NCBI GenBank assembly: GCA_028532915.1
Contig: JAQQAI010000089.1
Coordinates: forward strand, 186,001-250,000
Direction: 5' to 3'
Source of the DNA: Sphaerochaetaceae bacterium
Lineage (GTDB): Bacteria; Spirochaetota; Spirochaetia; Sphaerochaetales; Sphaerochaetaceae
Length of the DNA stretch: 64,000 nucleotides
Positions 46,650 to 54,851 of this stretch are shown here, in pieces. The notes under the pieces were generated by a model. It made no database searches. It worked only from the letters and a program-made list of their open reading frames with translations, and was not told the origin of the DNA. Both the position numbers and the translations under genes were made by a program. Each line of letters begins with the position of its first letter. Position 1 is the stretch's first letter.

Positions 46650-47308
46650 CACACCTGACCTCCTAGAAAGCTCTGCAGTACGGAAAAAGCCGCCATGGAA
46701 TCTTCCCTTCGTATGACGAAAGTGAGTTCGTTCATCGTTGAGACTATCTCATTCACGTTTATCTCCTCCCAGGCGAGTTTCCTCACCGCCTCGTATACGA
46801 TTCCCGGTGTCGACATGAAATCACCGCTGAAGACAAGGGAAAGGGCGACCAGATCACCTTTCTCATGAAGGATCTTTTCATCACGTATAAGCGATTTCAC
46901 CTGGTCGACGTATTTCTCGCTTATGGAAAGAGAGATCTCGTGAGACCCTACAGAGATATTCATAAAATCACCACTCGAAGGATTCACGAGAAAAAAGAGA
47001 TCCTTGACCTTGTCGAGAATGGAATCGCTTCGTATCAGATTGATATCGTAGATATTGGTCTTCATCACTATTTCGTACTGAAGTGGAGAACTCTTATGCT
47101 CTTTCTCCTTTTTCTTCAGCTCCTCACCGTACCGGCGTACCGCCATGATGATGGCGGAAGTCTTCACAGGTTTCCCGTGAAGTTTTTCCACGACATCCTG
47201 GATCGATGAAGCATAGTTGCTGTAGCTGAGGATTCCCTGGATCAGCATCTCATAGAGAAATGGAGTGCGGTCGATGATCCTCTTCACTGAATTACTTACT
47301 GATTCCAT
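46649..47308 (-). CDS. HTH-ACT domain protein, putative amino-acid-sensing regulator
   Basis: A 219-residue protein. The N-terminal half (about 10-75: PFLYEMLIQGILSYSNYAS, then KTSAIIMAVRRYG) looks like a winged helix-turn-helix. The C-terminal half (about 150-215: DLVALSLVFSGDFMSTPGIV, then NEIVSTMNELTFVIRRED) resembles the ACT domain of aspartate kinase, which binds an amino acid. Similar small regulators are known mainly in archaea. It is first in a three-gene overlapping operon with THEP1 and YhhQ genes, and may control that operon. No ligand can be predicted. Confidence 0.72.
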   Translation of the reverse strand: MESVSNSVKRIIDRTPFLYEMLIQGILSYSNYASSIQDVVEKLHGKPVKTSAIIMAVRRYGEELKKKEKEHKSSPLQYEIVMKTNIYDINLIRSDSILDKVKDLFFLVNPSSGDFMNISVGSHEISLSISEKYVDQVKSLIRDEKILHEKGDLVALSLVFSGDFMSTPGIVYEAVRKLAWEEINVNEIVSTMNELTFVIRREDSMAAFSVLQSFLGGQV

Positions 47309-47355
47309 GACGATTCTCCTATGCTCAAAGTGTTATCATTATCACAATCAACTAA

Positions 47356-47385
47356 TTATTACAACTATATATAACAATTTGTCAA
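47356..47385 (-). promoter_or_regulatory. Promoter of the HTH-ACT/THEP1/YhhQ operon
   Basis: TTGACA (47380-47385) with an 18-base spacer to TAATAA (47356-47361) on the minus strand, about 50 bases before the first ATG. Confidence 0.6.
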
Positions 47386-47476
47386 TATTTATATGGTTTT
47401 ATGACCATAACAGATGATATATACTGTATTTTTGTTGACTGAATATGATATTCTGTACATTGAAGGAGATTATGGT
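47386..47476 (+). promoter_or_regulatory. nrdR upstream region with two small palindromes
   Basis: TATGGTTTTATGACCATA (47392-47409) is a 6-bp inverted repeat with a six-base spacer. GAATATGATATTC (47441-47453) is a 6-1-6 palindrome just after TTGACT. A possible -10 TATACT lies near 47421. A strong NrdR box was looked for and not found. Confidence 0.45.
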
Positions 47477-47941
47477 ATGTTATGCCCACATTGCGGTCGT
47501 ACAGATGACAGAGTTCTCGAATCCCGCCAGAACAGCAGCGGTTCGTCCATCAGACGCAGAAGAGAATGTCTGTCGTGCGGTTACCGGTTCACAAGTTACG
47601 AACGGATAGAAGAAAAACCCATCATGGTCATAAAACGTGATAAAAGAAGGGAGCCGTTTGATCTGAAGAAGATCGAACGGGGTATCAGAATCACCACCGA
47701 GAAGAGAAATATCAGTCAGGACACCATCGAGCGCCTGCTTTCAAAGATCGAAGATGAGATCGTCCTTTCGGCGAGCAACAAAGGTGAAGTGCATGCCACG
47801 AAGATCGGTGAGATCGCCCTGAAACATCTGTATCAGGTCGATACGGTCGCATACGTCAGATTCGCATCGGTCTATCGGGCTTTCAGCAGTGTGGACCAGT
47901 TCATCGAGGAGATCGAAAGGATCACCGACAAGATGAAATAA
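47477..47941 (+). CDS. nrdR: Transcriptional repressor NrdR
   Basis: A 154-residue regulator of ribonucleotide reductase genes. The N-terminal zinc ribbon (CPHC at 3-6, CLSC near 31-34) is followed by an ATP-cone that senses ATP/dATP (from about residue 48: IMVIKRDKRREPFD). The start is the ATG at 47477, eight bases after AAGGAG; earlier open codons are not conserved. It ends three bases from dgt on the other strand. With dgt it forms a pair that both act on deoxynucleotide supply, although they are transcribed convergently. Confidence 0.96.
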   Translation: MLCPHCGRTDDRVLESRQNSSGSSIRRRRECLSCGYRFTSYERIEEKPIMVIKRDKRREPFDLKKIERGIRITTEKRNISQDTIERLLSKIEDEIVLSASNKGEVHATKIGEIALKHLYQVDTVAYVRFASVYRAFSSVDQFIEEIERITDKMK

Positions 47942-47943
47942 GA

Positions 47944-49104
47944 TTATCTGACATCAAACCACTTCCCGGTCAGAGAACGCTCTATATCTTCGTTGAGGTG
48001 GGTGGGTTTGAGAATCTCATCGGCGCAGTCCAGAGCGAAATTGTCACTCATCCCCGCCACATAATCGAATACGACTCTCGAATAACCCCCGTCGGTTCTT
48101 CGGTAGGCCTCCTTCATATCTTTAAGATAATTGACGAATCCCATCGAGAGCATATTCTTCTCCTTCTGATAGAGGTCGAAATCAAACCCGTAGGTCCCAA
48201 AGAGGTGTTCGAGATAATCTACGATCAGATGCAGCAGCCGGGAGAAATAATCAAAATAGCCTTTGAGCATCGGAGAGCGGTAGATCTGACGGTAATTGAA
48301 CTCTTTCATCTCGACCAGAGCTTCATAGACTTCATCACTGAACGTAATACCTTTTTCACTATTGCTGGTACATATGATATCGTGAACAAGAGTATCGATG
48401 ATCTTCGAGTTTCTGTCTCCGAGTACCCTTCTCACATTTTCGGGAAGCATATCCTTCTGTATCACATTCAGTCTGCAGGCATCTTCGAAATCTCTGCCGA
48501 CATAGGCGATCTGGTCGCTGAAACGGACTACCACAGATTCCCATGTTGAAGGAACGATCCCTTTGCGTCCGGTGACGGCATTCAGATCCTTTTCACTGTG
48601 AGTTGGTTTGATAGACTGCAGAAAGGTCTCCCCGTTATGGCTTGCGATGCCGTCTCTGACCGCGTAAGTCAGATTCAGCCCCTTTCCGTTATCTGCTAGA
48701 AAGTCGATAACTCTCAGAGAGTTCATCTCATGTTCGAAATGAAGAGCGATCCGATCTGTCATGATGTCATCTATGATCTTCTCTCCCACATGACCGAACG
48801 GCGTGTGACCGAGATCATGCCCCATCCCGATCGCCCAGGCCAGATCGGTATCGAGAGACAGCTGCTGACAGATTGCGCTCGCTATCGACGCCACATGCAG
48901 CACATGCTCGATCCGGGTGCAGATATGGTCATTGGAAGGGGCGAAAAAGACCTGAGTCTTGTGCTTGAGCCGTCTGAACGGTGAAGAATGAATGATGGCG
49001 GTGGTATCCCGGTAGAAGGGACTGCGCAGATCGTCTTTGCGCTCGTATACCCTTTTTGTCAGAATCTCTTTATCGAGGTGGTTGATGAATCTCTTTTCTC
49101 CCAT
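47944..49104 (-). CDS. dgt: Deoxyguanosine triphosphate triphosphohydrolase-like protein
   Basis: A 386-residue HD-domain enzyme that splits dNTPs to deoxynucleosides and triphosphate. The HD motif pattern is R-x-EH (TRIEHVLHVASIA), then HDLGHTPFGHVGE, then a late Asp in VVRFSDQIAYVGRD. The start SSPFRRLKHKTQVF stretch is also typical. It is shorter than E. coli Dgt and like the group common in Firmicutes and spirochetes; substrate range is not certain. It ends convergently with nrdR. Confidence 0.93.
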   Translation of the reverse strand: MGEKRFINHLDKEILTKRVYERKDDLRSPFYRDTTAIIHSSPFRRLKHKTQVFFAPSNDHICTRIEHVLHVASIASAICQQLSLDTDLAWAIGMGHDLGHTPFGHVGEKIIDDIMTDRIALHFEHEMNSLRVIDFLADNGKGLNLTYAVRDGIASHNGETFLQSIKPTHSEKDLNAVTGRKGIVPSTWESVVVRFSDQIAYVGRDFEDACRLNVIQKDMLPENVRRVLGDRNSKIIDTLVHDIICTSNSEKGITFSDEVYEALVEMKEFNYRQIYRSPMLKGYFDYFSRLLHLIVDYLEHLFGTYGFDFDLYQKEKNMLSMGFVNYLKDMKEAYRRTDGGYSRVVFDYVAGMSDNFALDCADEILKPTHLNEDIERSLTGKWFDVR

Positions 49105-49163
49105 AGATACCCCCTGTGAACTTTTTCCGTCATTACTTCCATAACGGCTCCAATAATGATATC

Positions 49164-49658
49164 ATGTTTTACATGCTGATACTACTTGTAGCGATCATAA
49201 CGACATTCATCTGTTTTCTGAGTATCATCGCCTCTGTGCGCTTTCTTTTCACGAAACAGGGGCTGTTCTGGCTGATCCCGCTCGTTCTGTCGGTAACCTT
49301 TCTCATCATGAGCATCTCTCCTCTGGTTCTCGTTGCCACACAGATGATCGACGGCAGTTATCAGGTGTCGATATCACCCGACCGGTCGGTTCGTGAGGTA
49401 GTTCCTCTCATCATCGTCCTTCTGTGGTATACGATGATCATTTCATTCAGATATGCTCTGAAACTGGTGATACCTGACAATACCTATTTCGAAAATAAGA
49501 AGAAGAATCTGGACGAAGCTCAGTATATCCAGAAGAAGGAACGGCAGAAATACCTCATTCAGCAGATGAAACGCAACAAGAAGAAGATAGACATCTCCCG
49601 GGAAGTAGCGGGAACGACCTATCCTATCAAATGGGTAACCCTCTATGATGAACACTGA
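49164..49658 (+). CDS. Unknown membrane protein with basic C-terminal tail
   Basis: A 164-residue protein not matched to a known family. Three hydrophobic stretches (about 1-25, 34-60 and 83-103) are followed by a strongly charged helical tail rich in Lys, Glu and Gln (KKNLDEAQYIQKKERQKYLI). The tail probably lies in the cytosol. The start is uncertain: a GTG at 49116 is in frame, the ATG at 49164 leaves more room for a promoter after dgt, and neither has a clear ribosome site. It overlaps the start of aroK by 14 bases, so it belongs to the aroK-aroC-XPB operon. Confidence 0.6.
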   Translation: MFYMLILLVAIITTFICFLSIIASVRFLFTKQGLFWLIPLVLSVTFLIMSISPLVLVATQMIDGSYQVSISPDRSVREVVPLIIVLLWYTMIISFRYALKLVIPDNTYFENKKKNLDEAQYIQKKERQKYLIQQMKRNKKKIDISREVAGTTYPIKWVTLYDEH

Positions 49659-50205
49659 ACGAAAGATATATTTTCTCACTGGAATAAAACACAGCGGGAA
49701 AAGCAATGTGGGAAGAAACGCTGCATCGCTGATCGCCCGGGAAATGAATGCAGTATTCGTCGATACCGACGATCTGATCGTACAGGCACTTCCAGCCGGA
49801 TACTCCTGTATCCGTGATTTTTACCGCAGGGAGGGAAAGGATGCCTTCATGGATCTGGAATACAGAACACTGAAACAGTATCTGTCGTCTGTGAAGGAAG
49901 ACCTTACTTTTATCATCGCAACCGGCGGAGGCGCCTGCGACAATACACGAATGGTCAGTCTGATGAAAGAGAGCGGAACCGTTCTCTACCTCTGCCTGAA
50001 AGAAGAGACTCTCCTCAAAAGGATACAGAAAAAGGGGATCCCTCCCTTTCTTGACGAGAATGATATAGAGAATTCGTTCCATACTCTTTTTATCTCGAGA
50101 GACAGGGAATATAGGCATATCTGTGATTTTGTGGTACCATTAGAGGATTTAAAATCCATCGAACATAATGGACAGGTTCTTGCCTCCTTTATCGTTCACA
50201 TCTAA
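49645..50205 (+). CDS. aroK: Shikimate kinase
   Basis: A 186-residue P-loop kinase that phosphorylates shikimate. Walker A is GIKHSGKSNVGR; the shikimate-binding Asp pair is in VFVDTDDLI; the loop IATGGGACDN is the GGG motif. The C-terminal R in ISRDREYRH matches the arginine that contacts ATP. The start overlaps the membrane-protein gene by 14 bases. It precedes aroC by 14 bases, in a shikimate set. Confidence 0.93.
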   Translation: MMNTERKIYFLTGIKHSGKSNVGRNAASLIAREMNAVFVDTDDLIVQALPAGYSCIRDFYRREGKDAFMDLEYRTLKQYLSSVKEDLTFIIATGGGACDNTRMVSLMKESGTVLYLCLKEETLLKRIQKKGIPPFLDENDIENSFHTLFISRDREYRHICDFVVPLEDLKSIEHNGQVLASFIVHI

Positions 50206-50219
50206 TGAGGAGAATCTAC

Positions 50220-51269
50220 ATGCCAGGGAACACTTTTGGAACATCATTGACCATCACGACATTCGGAGAATCACACGGGAAGGCCCTTGGTGTAATAATC
50301 GACGGTCTGGAGAGTAATTTCCAGATCGATCTCGATGATCTTGCTTTCCAGATGTCACGACGGCGGCCGGGCGGCAATCGGCTGGGTACAAAACGCAATG
50401 AAAAAGATGAGATCGAGATCCTGAGCGGAATGTTCGAAGGGAAGACGACAGGGACTCCGCTTGCGATACTGATCCGAAATACTAATCAGCATTCCGACGA
50501 TTACTCTCCTATCGCAGATTTCTATCGTCCGGGTCATGCAGATTATACCTGGGATAAGAAATTCGGCATCAGAGACTGGAGAGGCGGAGGCCGCTCGAGC
50601 GGCAGAGAGACGGCGGCGCGCCTTGCCGCAGGAGCCATCGCGATGCAGATTCTCAGGAAGAAAGGTATCACGATAACGGCCTACACCACTCAGATCGGAC
50701 CAATCAAAGCGAAGGTCAAGAACCTCGAGGATATCTCGAAGAATCTTGTGAGCTGCTGTGACAATGAACAGGCAGAGAAGATGGTACAGCTGATAGATGA
50801 AACGAGAGAGAAGAAGGACAGCATCGGAGGAATCATCGAATGTGTGATCACCAATGTGCCGGCAGGACTCGGTGAACCGGTATTCCAGAAGACAGAGGCT
50901 CTTCTCGGCCAGGCGATTCTCTCTCTCGGAGCTGTCAAAGGTATCGAGTTCGGTGAAGGGTTCAACTGTGTCAATTTCACCGGTTCAGAGCATAACGACC
51001 CGATCACCAAAGACGGATTCGAGACAAACAGAGCCGGCGGAATAAACGGCGGAATAACAAACGGAGAACCCATCATTTTCAGAGTGCCGGTCAAACCTAC
51101 CGCATCGATCTCCCTTCCCCAGAGGACTATCGGTATCGATGGAAAAGAACAGACGATCGTAGTCGAAGGGAGACACGATCCCTGCATCTGCGTCAGAATA
51201 GTCCCGGTAATCGAGGCTATGAGTGCGCTCACCATTCTCTCTTTATGGTACGATCAGAATGGAAGATAA
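50220..51269 (+). CDS. aroC: Chorismate synthase
   Basis: A 349-residue FMN-dependent enzyme for the last step of the shikimate pathway. Family motifs GESHGKALG, RRRPGGNRLGT, RPGHADYTWD and RDWRGGGRSSGRETAARLAAG are all present. The start is the ATG at 50220, seven bases after GAGGAG; five earlier codons are open but lack a site. It overlaps the start of the XPB helicase gene by 11 bases. It acts in the cytosol and supplies aromatic amino acid synthesis. Confidence 0.98.
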   Translation: MPGNTFGTSLTITTFGESHGKALGVIIDGLESNFQIDLDDLAFQMSRRRPGGNRLGTKRNEKDEIEILSGMFEGKTTGTPLAILIRNTNQHSDDYSPIADFYRPGHADYTWDKKFGIRDWRGGGRSSGRETAARLAAGAIAMQILRKKGITITAYTTQIGPIKAKVKNLEDISKNLVSCCDNEQAEKMVQLIDETREKKDSIGGIIECVITNVPAGLGEPVFQKTEALLGQAILSLGAVKGIEFGEGFNCVNFTGSEHNDPITKDGFETNRAGGINGGITNGEPIIFRVPVKPTASISLPQRTIGIDGKEQTIVVEGRHDPCICVRIVPVIEAMSALTILSLWYDQNGR

Positions 51270-52914
51270 ACCTCTCATCATACAAAGTGACCTCTCTTTG
51301 CTCCTCGATGTTCATTCTCCCGGCGCCATAGCAGCCCGAAATGCCATCATGGCTTTCAGCGAGCTCATCAAATCGCCTGAACATCTTCACACGTACATGA
51401 TCACACCGCTGTCGCTGTGGAATGCGGCATCTGCAGGCATCTCGACTGAAGAGGTGCTCTCGAGACTCCATACCTACTCCAGATATGATATCCCCCAGAC
51501 TGTGATATTCCACATCAATGAGATTACCGAGCGTTTCGGGGCGATAACTCTTGAACAGTACTCTGATGAAGATCACTATCTCGTCAGGTTCCATAATGAC
51601 CGGATAGAAAAAGAGGTGGTCACCCGCCCAGCATACGCAAAGATGCTCAGCAGGTGCCCCCGGGGATTCCTTCTCGAAAAATATCTTCGTGGAGATTTCA
51701 AAGTACAGCTGATAAAAATCGGCTATCCGGTTGATGACAGAGTCCCTCTCATCAAAGGGGAACCCATCAGTGCCGAGTTCAGAAAGACCTCCGTACAGGG
51801 AGTAGATCTCGTTCTCAGAGACTATCAGAAAGAGGCGGCCGATTCACTCCTCGGAGATGGATCTCCGGGAACCGGATACGGGACGATCGTCCTGCCGTGC
51901 GGGTCCGGAAAGACTGTGGTGGGGATGGAGATTCTCAGGCGTGTCAAGACGAGAACCCTCATCCTTACGACGAATGTCGCCGCTGTCCACCAGTGGATCG
52001 CCGAACTGAATGATAAACTCATCCTTCCTCCAGACAGTGTCGGAGAGTATTCGGGTATGAGAAAAGAGATCAGGGACATCACCGTCTGCACCTATCAGAT
52101 TCTCACATGGAGAAGCGACAAGCTTGCCGATTTTCCCCATATGAAGGCTATCAGAGACCATAACTGGGGACTCATCATCTTCGATGAGGTTCATATGCTT
52201 CCCGCCCCGGTTTTCAAGATCACAGCCGAGATGCAGTCGGTCTACCGCGTCGGACTGACAGCGACGCTTATCAGAGAAGACAGACGTGAAGATGAGGTAT
52301 TCTCCCTGGTAGGTCCCAAACGGTACGATGTGCCATGGAGCGAACTTGAAGCGGGCGGCTGGATAGCAGAAGCTGAATGTATCGAGATCAGGGTCCCTCT
52401 CCCCCGGCAGAAGGAAATCGAATACGCCATCGCTCAGAAAAGGGAGAAATACCGGATCGCAAGCGAGAACGAACGTAAGATCGATATCGTGAAGCAGCTC
52501 ATCGAAAATCATCGCGAAGACTTCATCCTCGTCATCGGACAGTATCTCAATCAGCTCAAAAAGATCGCGAAGGAACTCGATGCACCTATCATCACGGGAG
52601 CGACAGCCGAATCTAAACGGGATGAACTCTATCAGGCTTTCAGAGAGGGAAAACAGCGTATCCTCGTGGTCTCCAAGGTAGCTAACTTCGCGATCGATCT
52701 TCCTGATGCCTCGGTAGCGATCCAGGTAAGCGGTACGTTCGGATCAAGACAGGAAGAGGCTCAGCGCCTGGGACGCATCCTCCGTCCGAAAGAACGCAGT
52801 TCCCACTTCTATTCGATTGTCACCCGTTTTTCAAGTGAAGAGGAATTCGCAGTCAACAGACAGAAATTTCTCAGCGAACAAGGATACAGATACCGTTCAG
52901 AGGTATGGGAATGA
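51259..52914 (+). CDS. XPB/ERCC3-type superfamily 2 helicase
   Basis: A 551-residue DNA helicase of the bacterial XPB group. The N-terminal part (about 20-130) looks like the XPB/Ssl2 accessory domain (MITPLSLWNAASAGIS, then EEVLSRLHTYSRYDIP). The core has RDYQKEA, Walker A PCGSGKT, DEVH, and TATLIREDRREDE with the RED motif that is characteristic of XPB, then FSLVGPKRYDVPW. The C-terminal core ends with GRILRPKERSSHFYS. T. pallidum has a similar gene (TP0380). The role in bacteria is not settled; DNA unwinding or repair is likely. It overlaps aroC upstream and shares ATGA with the next gene. Confidence 0.92.
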   Translation: MEDKPLIIQSDLSLLLDVHSPGAIAARNAIMAFSELIKSPEHLHTYMITPLSLWNAASAGISTEEVLSRLHTYSRYDIPQTVIFHINEITERFGAITLEQYSDEDHYLVRFHNDRIEKEVVTRPAYAKMLSRCPRGFLLEKYLRGDFKVQLIKIGYPVDDRVPLIKGEPISAEFRKTSVQGVDLVLRDYQKEAADSLLGDGSPGTGYGTIVLPCGSGKTVVGMEILRRVKTRTLILTTNVAAVHQWIAELNDKLILPPDSVGEYSGMRKEIRDITVCTYQILTWRSDKLADFPHMKAIRDHNWGLIIFDEVHMLPAPVFKITAEMQSVYRVGLTATLIREDRREDEVFSLVGPKRYDVPWSELEAGGWIAEAECIEIRVPLPRQKEIEYAIAQKREKYRIASENERKIDIVKQLIENHREDFILVIGQYLNQLKKIAKELDAPIITGATAESKRDELYQAFREGKQRILVVSKVANFAIDLPDASVAIQVSGTFGSRQEEAQRLGRILRPKERSSHFYSIVTRFSSEEEFAVNRQKFLSEQGYRYRSEVWE

Positions 52915-54851
52915 TCGATAAGGAAACTCTGGACAGCTTTATCTCCTCCCTCTCGCTGCTGGATGAACAAGTCTATTTCGAGATGGCAGGCTCCTACCTC
53001 GGAAAGATACCGACTCCGTTTGACAAGCAGAAACTGCATCTCAAAATCGCATCGGTCTTTCACAATGAACAGTTCATTTCAAATCTGATCACCCGGCTTG
53101 ATGAGGTAGACCTTCTTCTCGTCAATGCAGCCTACTTCATCTCAAATATCGGCGAAGAGACACTCATCTCTCTTTTCAAAAGTGAACACCCCTACGGGTA
53201 TTTGAAAAAGAAAGTCGTCAATCTCGAAGAGCGGCTCATACTGGTTCCTTCTTACACCCATCCACATAAAGTCTGTCTCAACCAGCTGCTCCTGCAGCCG
53301 TTCGAACATATGGTGATAGACCGCACTATACTTTTCCCTTCGTCTGAAGACGTTCCCTATGTATTCTCCTCACAGTTTCCTCATTATCTTCAGGCTGTCT
53401 ATTCCATCGTCATTCACAATAAGAAGGAAAAGGCGATGAGAGAGAATCTCAACCTGATTTCCTCTAAGATTGAAAACCTGCCGTTTGCGATTCCTGACGG
53501 TGTCGAGGCAAGGCTGCGGGAAGTACTGCTCTCTTTCTCTCTGAAACACGGTCATAACCGCGAATATATGAGTCACTTTTTCTCTCTCGATATCTACTCG
53601 CTTCTCACCTACGTTTTGAATCTGTATAACACCGCATTCACTTCATTATTCTCATGCGATACTTCGACAGAGAGGCTCTCTTCATTTTTCCGCATCCTCA
53701 GCGATGTCCTTGGTACCTACAAGATAAGCGATGAGACTATACTGAGAAGAGGCATCGGTCTCTGCAGTGCAGCTGCAGATATCGAAGTGTATGATAATGA
53801 CGAGTTTTTCCGACTCATGACACTCTGTGCCGTTCACCGCAGCAGGACCCCCGCCGGAACTCAGCACAAAGGTGTCGTCGACAGTGATTTCACTTTTACC
53901 TATCATCCGGGAATGTTGAAATATGAATATCATCCGATCCATTATTATGCACGCATCACAAGCTGGGATGTCGTCGTAGCCTACACGATAGATAAGAACA
54001 CGATATTCCATGCCTTCGACTACGGCTTCTCGGTCGATCAGATCATCGGCGATCTCGATACTATCGCCCATAACGACAATCAGCTGCTGAAGGAACAGAT
54101 CGAGCATTTCAGAAGTGAATATGATCAGATCAGAATCTATGACGGAATCACGGTCTGTGTGGATGAAAGACTCGAACGGATAATCGAGGGTTACCATCCT
54201 CTTAATCAGTACGTCATCAAAAAGCTTGCCGCGGGAGTCTTTCTTTTCAACAGGGAGCAGGAGATATATTGGAAGAAGGAATTCGACCATATTGGGATAT
54301 TCGATCTTCCCAGGACGATCACAGGAGCATCATCGAAGGAGGATTTCCTTCTGCCTGTGAAAGATGATGAAGTAAAAGTCACCCTGAAACGGATCAAAGC
54401 AGATTCAAAGGCACACGAGAGACTGGCAAAACTCAAGCTGAAAGAAGAAAAGATGGTCAATGATCTCAAAACGATCGTAACCCGTAACTTCCCGCAAAAG
54501 AGCGTACAGGAAGAGCTGCTAAGAAAGATCGAAGAGAAGATTATCGTTCTGCCGTCACAGATAGAGGCTCCCATCCACAGCTCTCATATCATTCAAGCCT
54601 CCGGTTTCGATTTCAGCAAGAAGATCAGAGTCATAAAGACAGCACTCGATCAGCCTGACCTGTTCGTAGAAATCAAAATGATAAACGATGAAGAAGAATT
54701 CGTCACACTGACGTGCGATATCATCAGCTACAGCGGAAACGGTGATGATGGTGTCGTTGTGGTCAGACATATTCCTCAGAAAAACGAGATAACAATTCCT
54801 GTGGGAAAGATATTCATGATCAGGACGATAAGAAAATCAATTTTCTTCTAG
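52911..54851 (+). CDS. XPB helicase partner protein with XPB/Ssl2 N-terminal-like domain
   Basis: A 646-residue protein with no enzyme motif that I can see. The middle region (about 324-450: SDFTFTYHPGM, then ITSWDVVVAYTID and FDYGFSVDQIIGDLDTIA) looks like the XPB/Ssl2 N-terminal accessory domain (PF13625-type) also seen at the start of the helicase next door. The C-terminal third is charged and helical, ending in a beta-rich part. The start is the ATG at 52911, overlapping the helicase stop by ATGA with GAGG upstream. In actinobacteria a similar helicase-associated protein occurs with XPB, and archaea pair XPB with Bax1. A regulatory or cofactor role is inference. Its end overlaps aroDE by 15 bases. 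Confidence 0.75.
   Translation: MIDKETLDSFISSLSLLDEQVYFEMAGSYLGKIPTPFDKQKLHLKIASVFHNEQFISNLITRLDEVDLLLVNAAYFISNIGEETLISLFKSEHPYGYLKKKVVNLEERLILVPSYTHPHKVCLNQLLLQPFEHMVIDRTILFPSSEDVPYVFSSQFPHYLQAVYSIVIHNKKEKAMRENLNLISSKIENLPFAIPDGVEARLREVLLSFSLKHGHNREYMSHFFSLDIYSLLTYVLNLYNTAFTSLFSCDTSTERLSSFFRILSDVLGTYKISDETILRRGIGLCSAAADIEVYDNDEFFRLMTLCAVHRSRTPAGTQHKGVVDSDFTFTYHPGMLKYEYHPIHYYARITSWDVVVAYTIDKNTIFHAFDYGFSVDQIIGDLDTIAHNDNQLLKEQIEHFRSEYDQIRIYDGITVCVDERLERIIEGYHPLNQYVIKKLAAGVFLFNREQEIYWKKEFDHIGIFDLPRTITGASSKEDFLLPVKDDEVKVTLKRIKADSKAHERLAKLKLKEEKMVNDLKTIVTRNFPQKSVQEELLRKIEEKIIVLPSQIEAPIHSSHIIQASGFDFSKKIRVIKTALDQPDLFVEIKMINDEEEFVTLTCDIISYSGNGDDGVVVVRHIPQKNEITIPVGKIFMIRTIRKSIFF

Noticed and set aside
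47341-47400. A NrdR box before nrdR or the ACT operon
   Set aside because: The ACAACTATATATAACA stretch agrees with the box in only a few positions when aligned, and no paired copy was seen.
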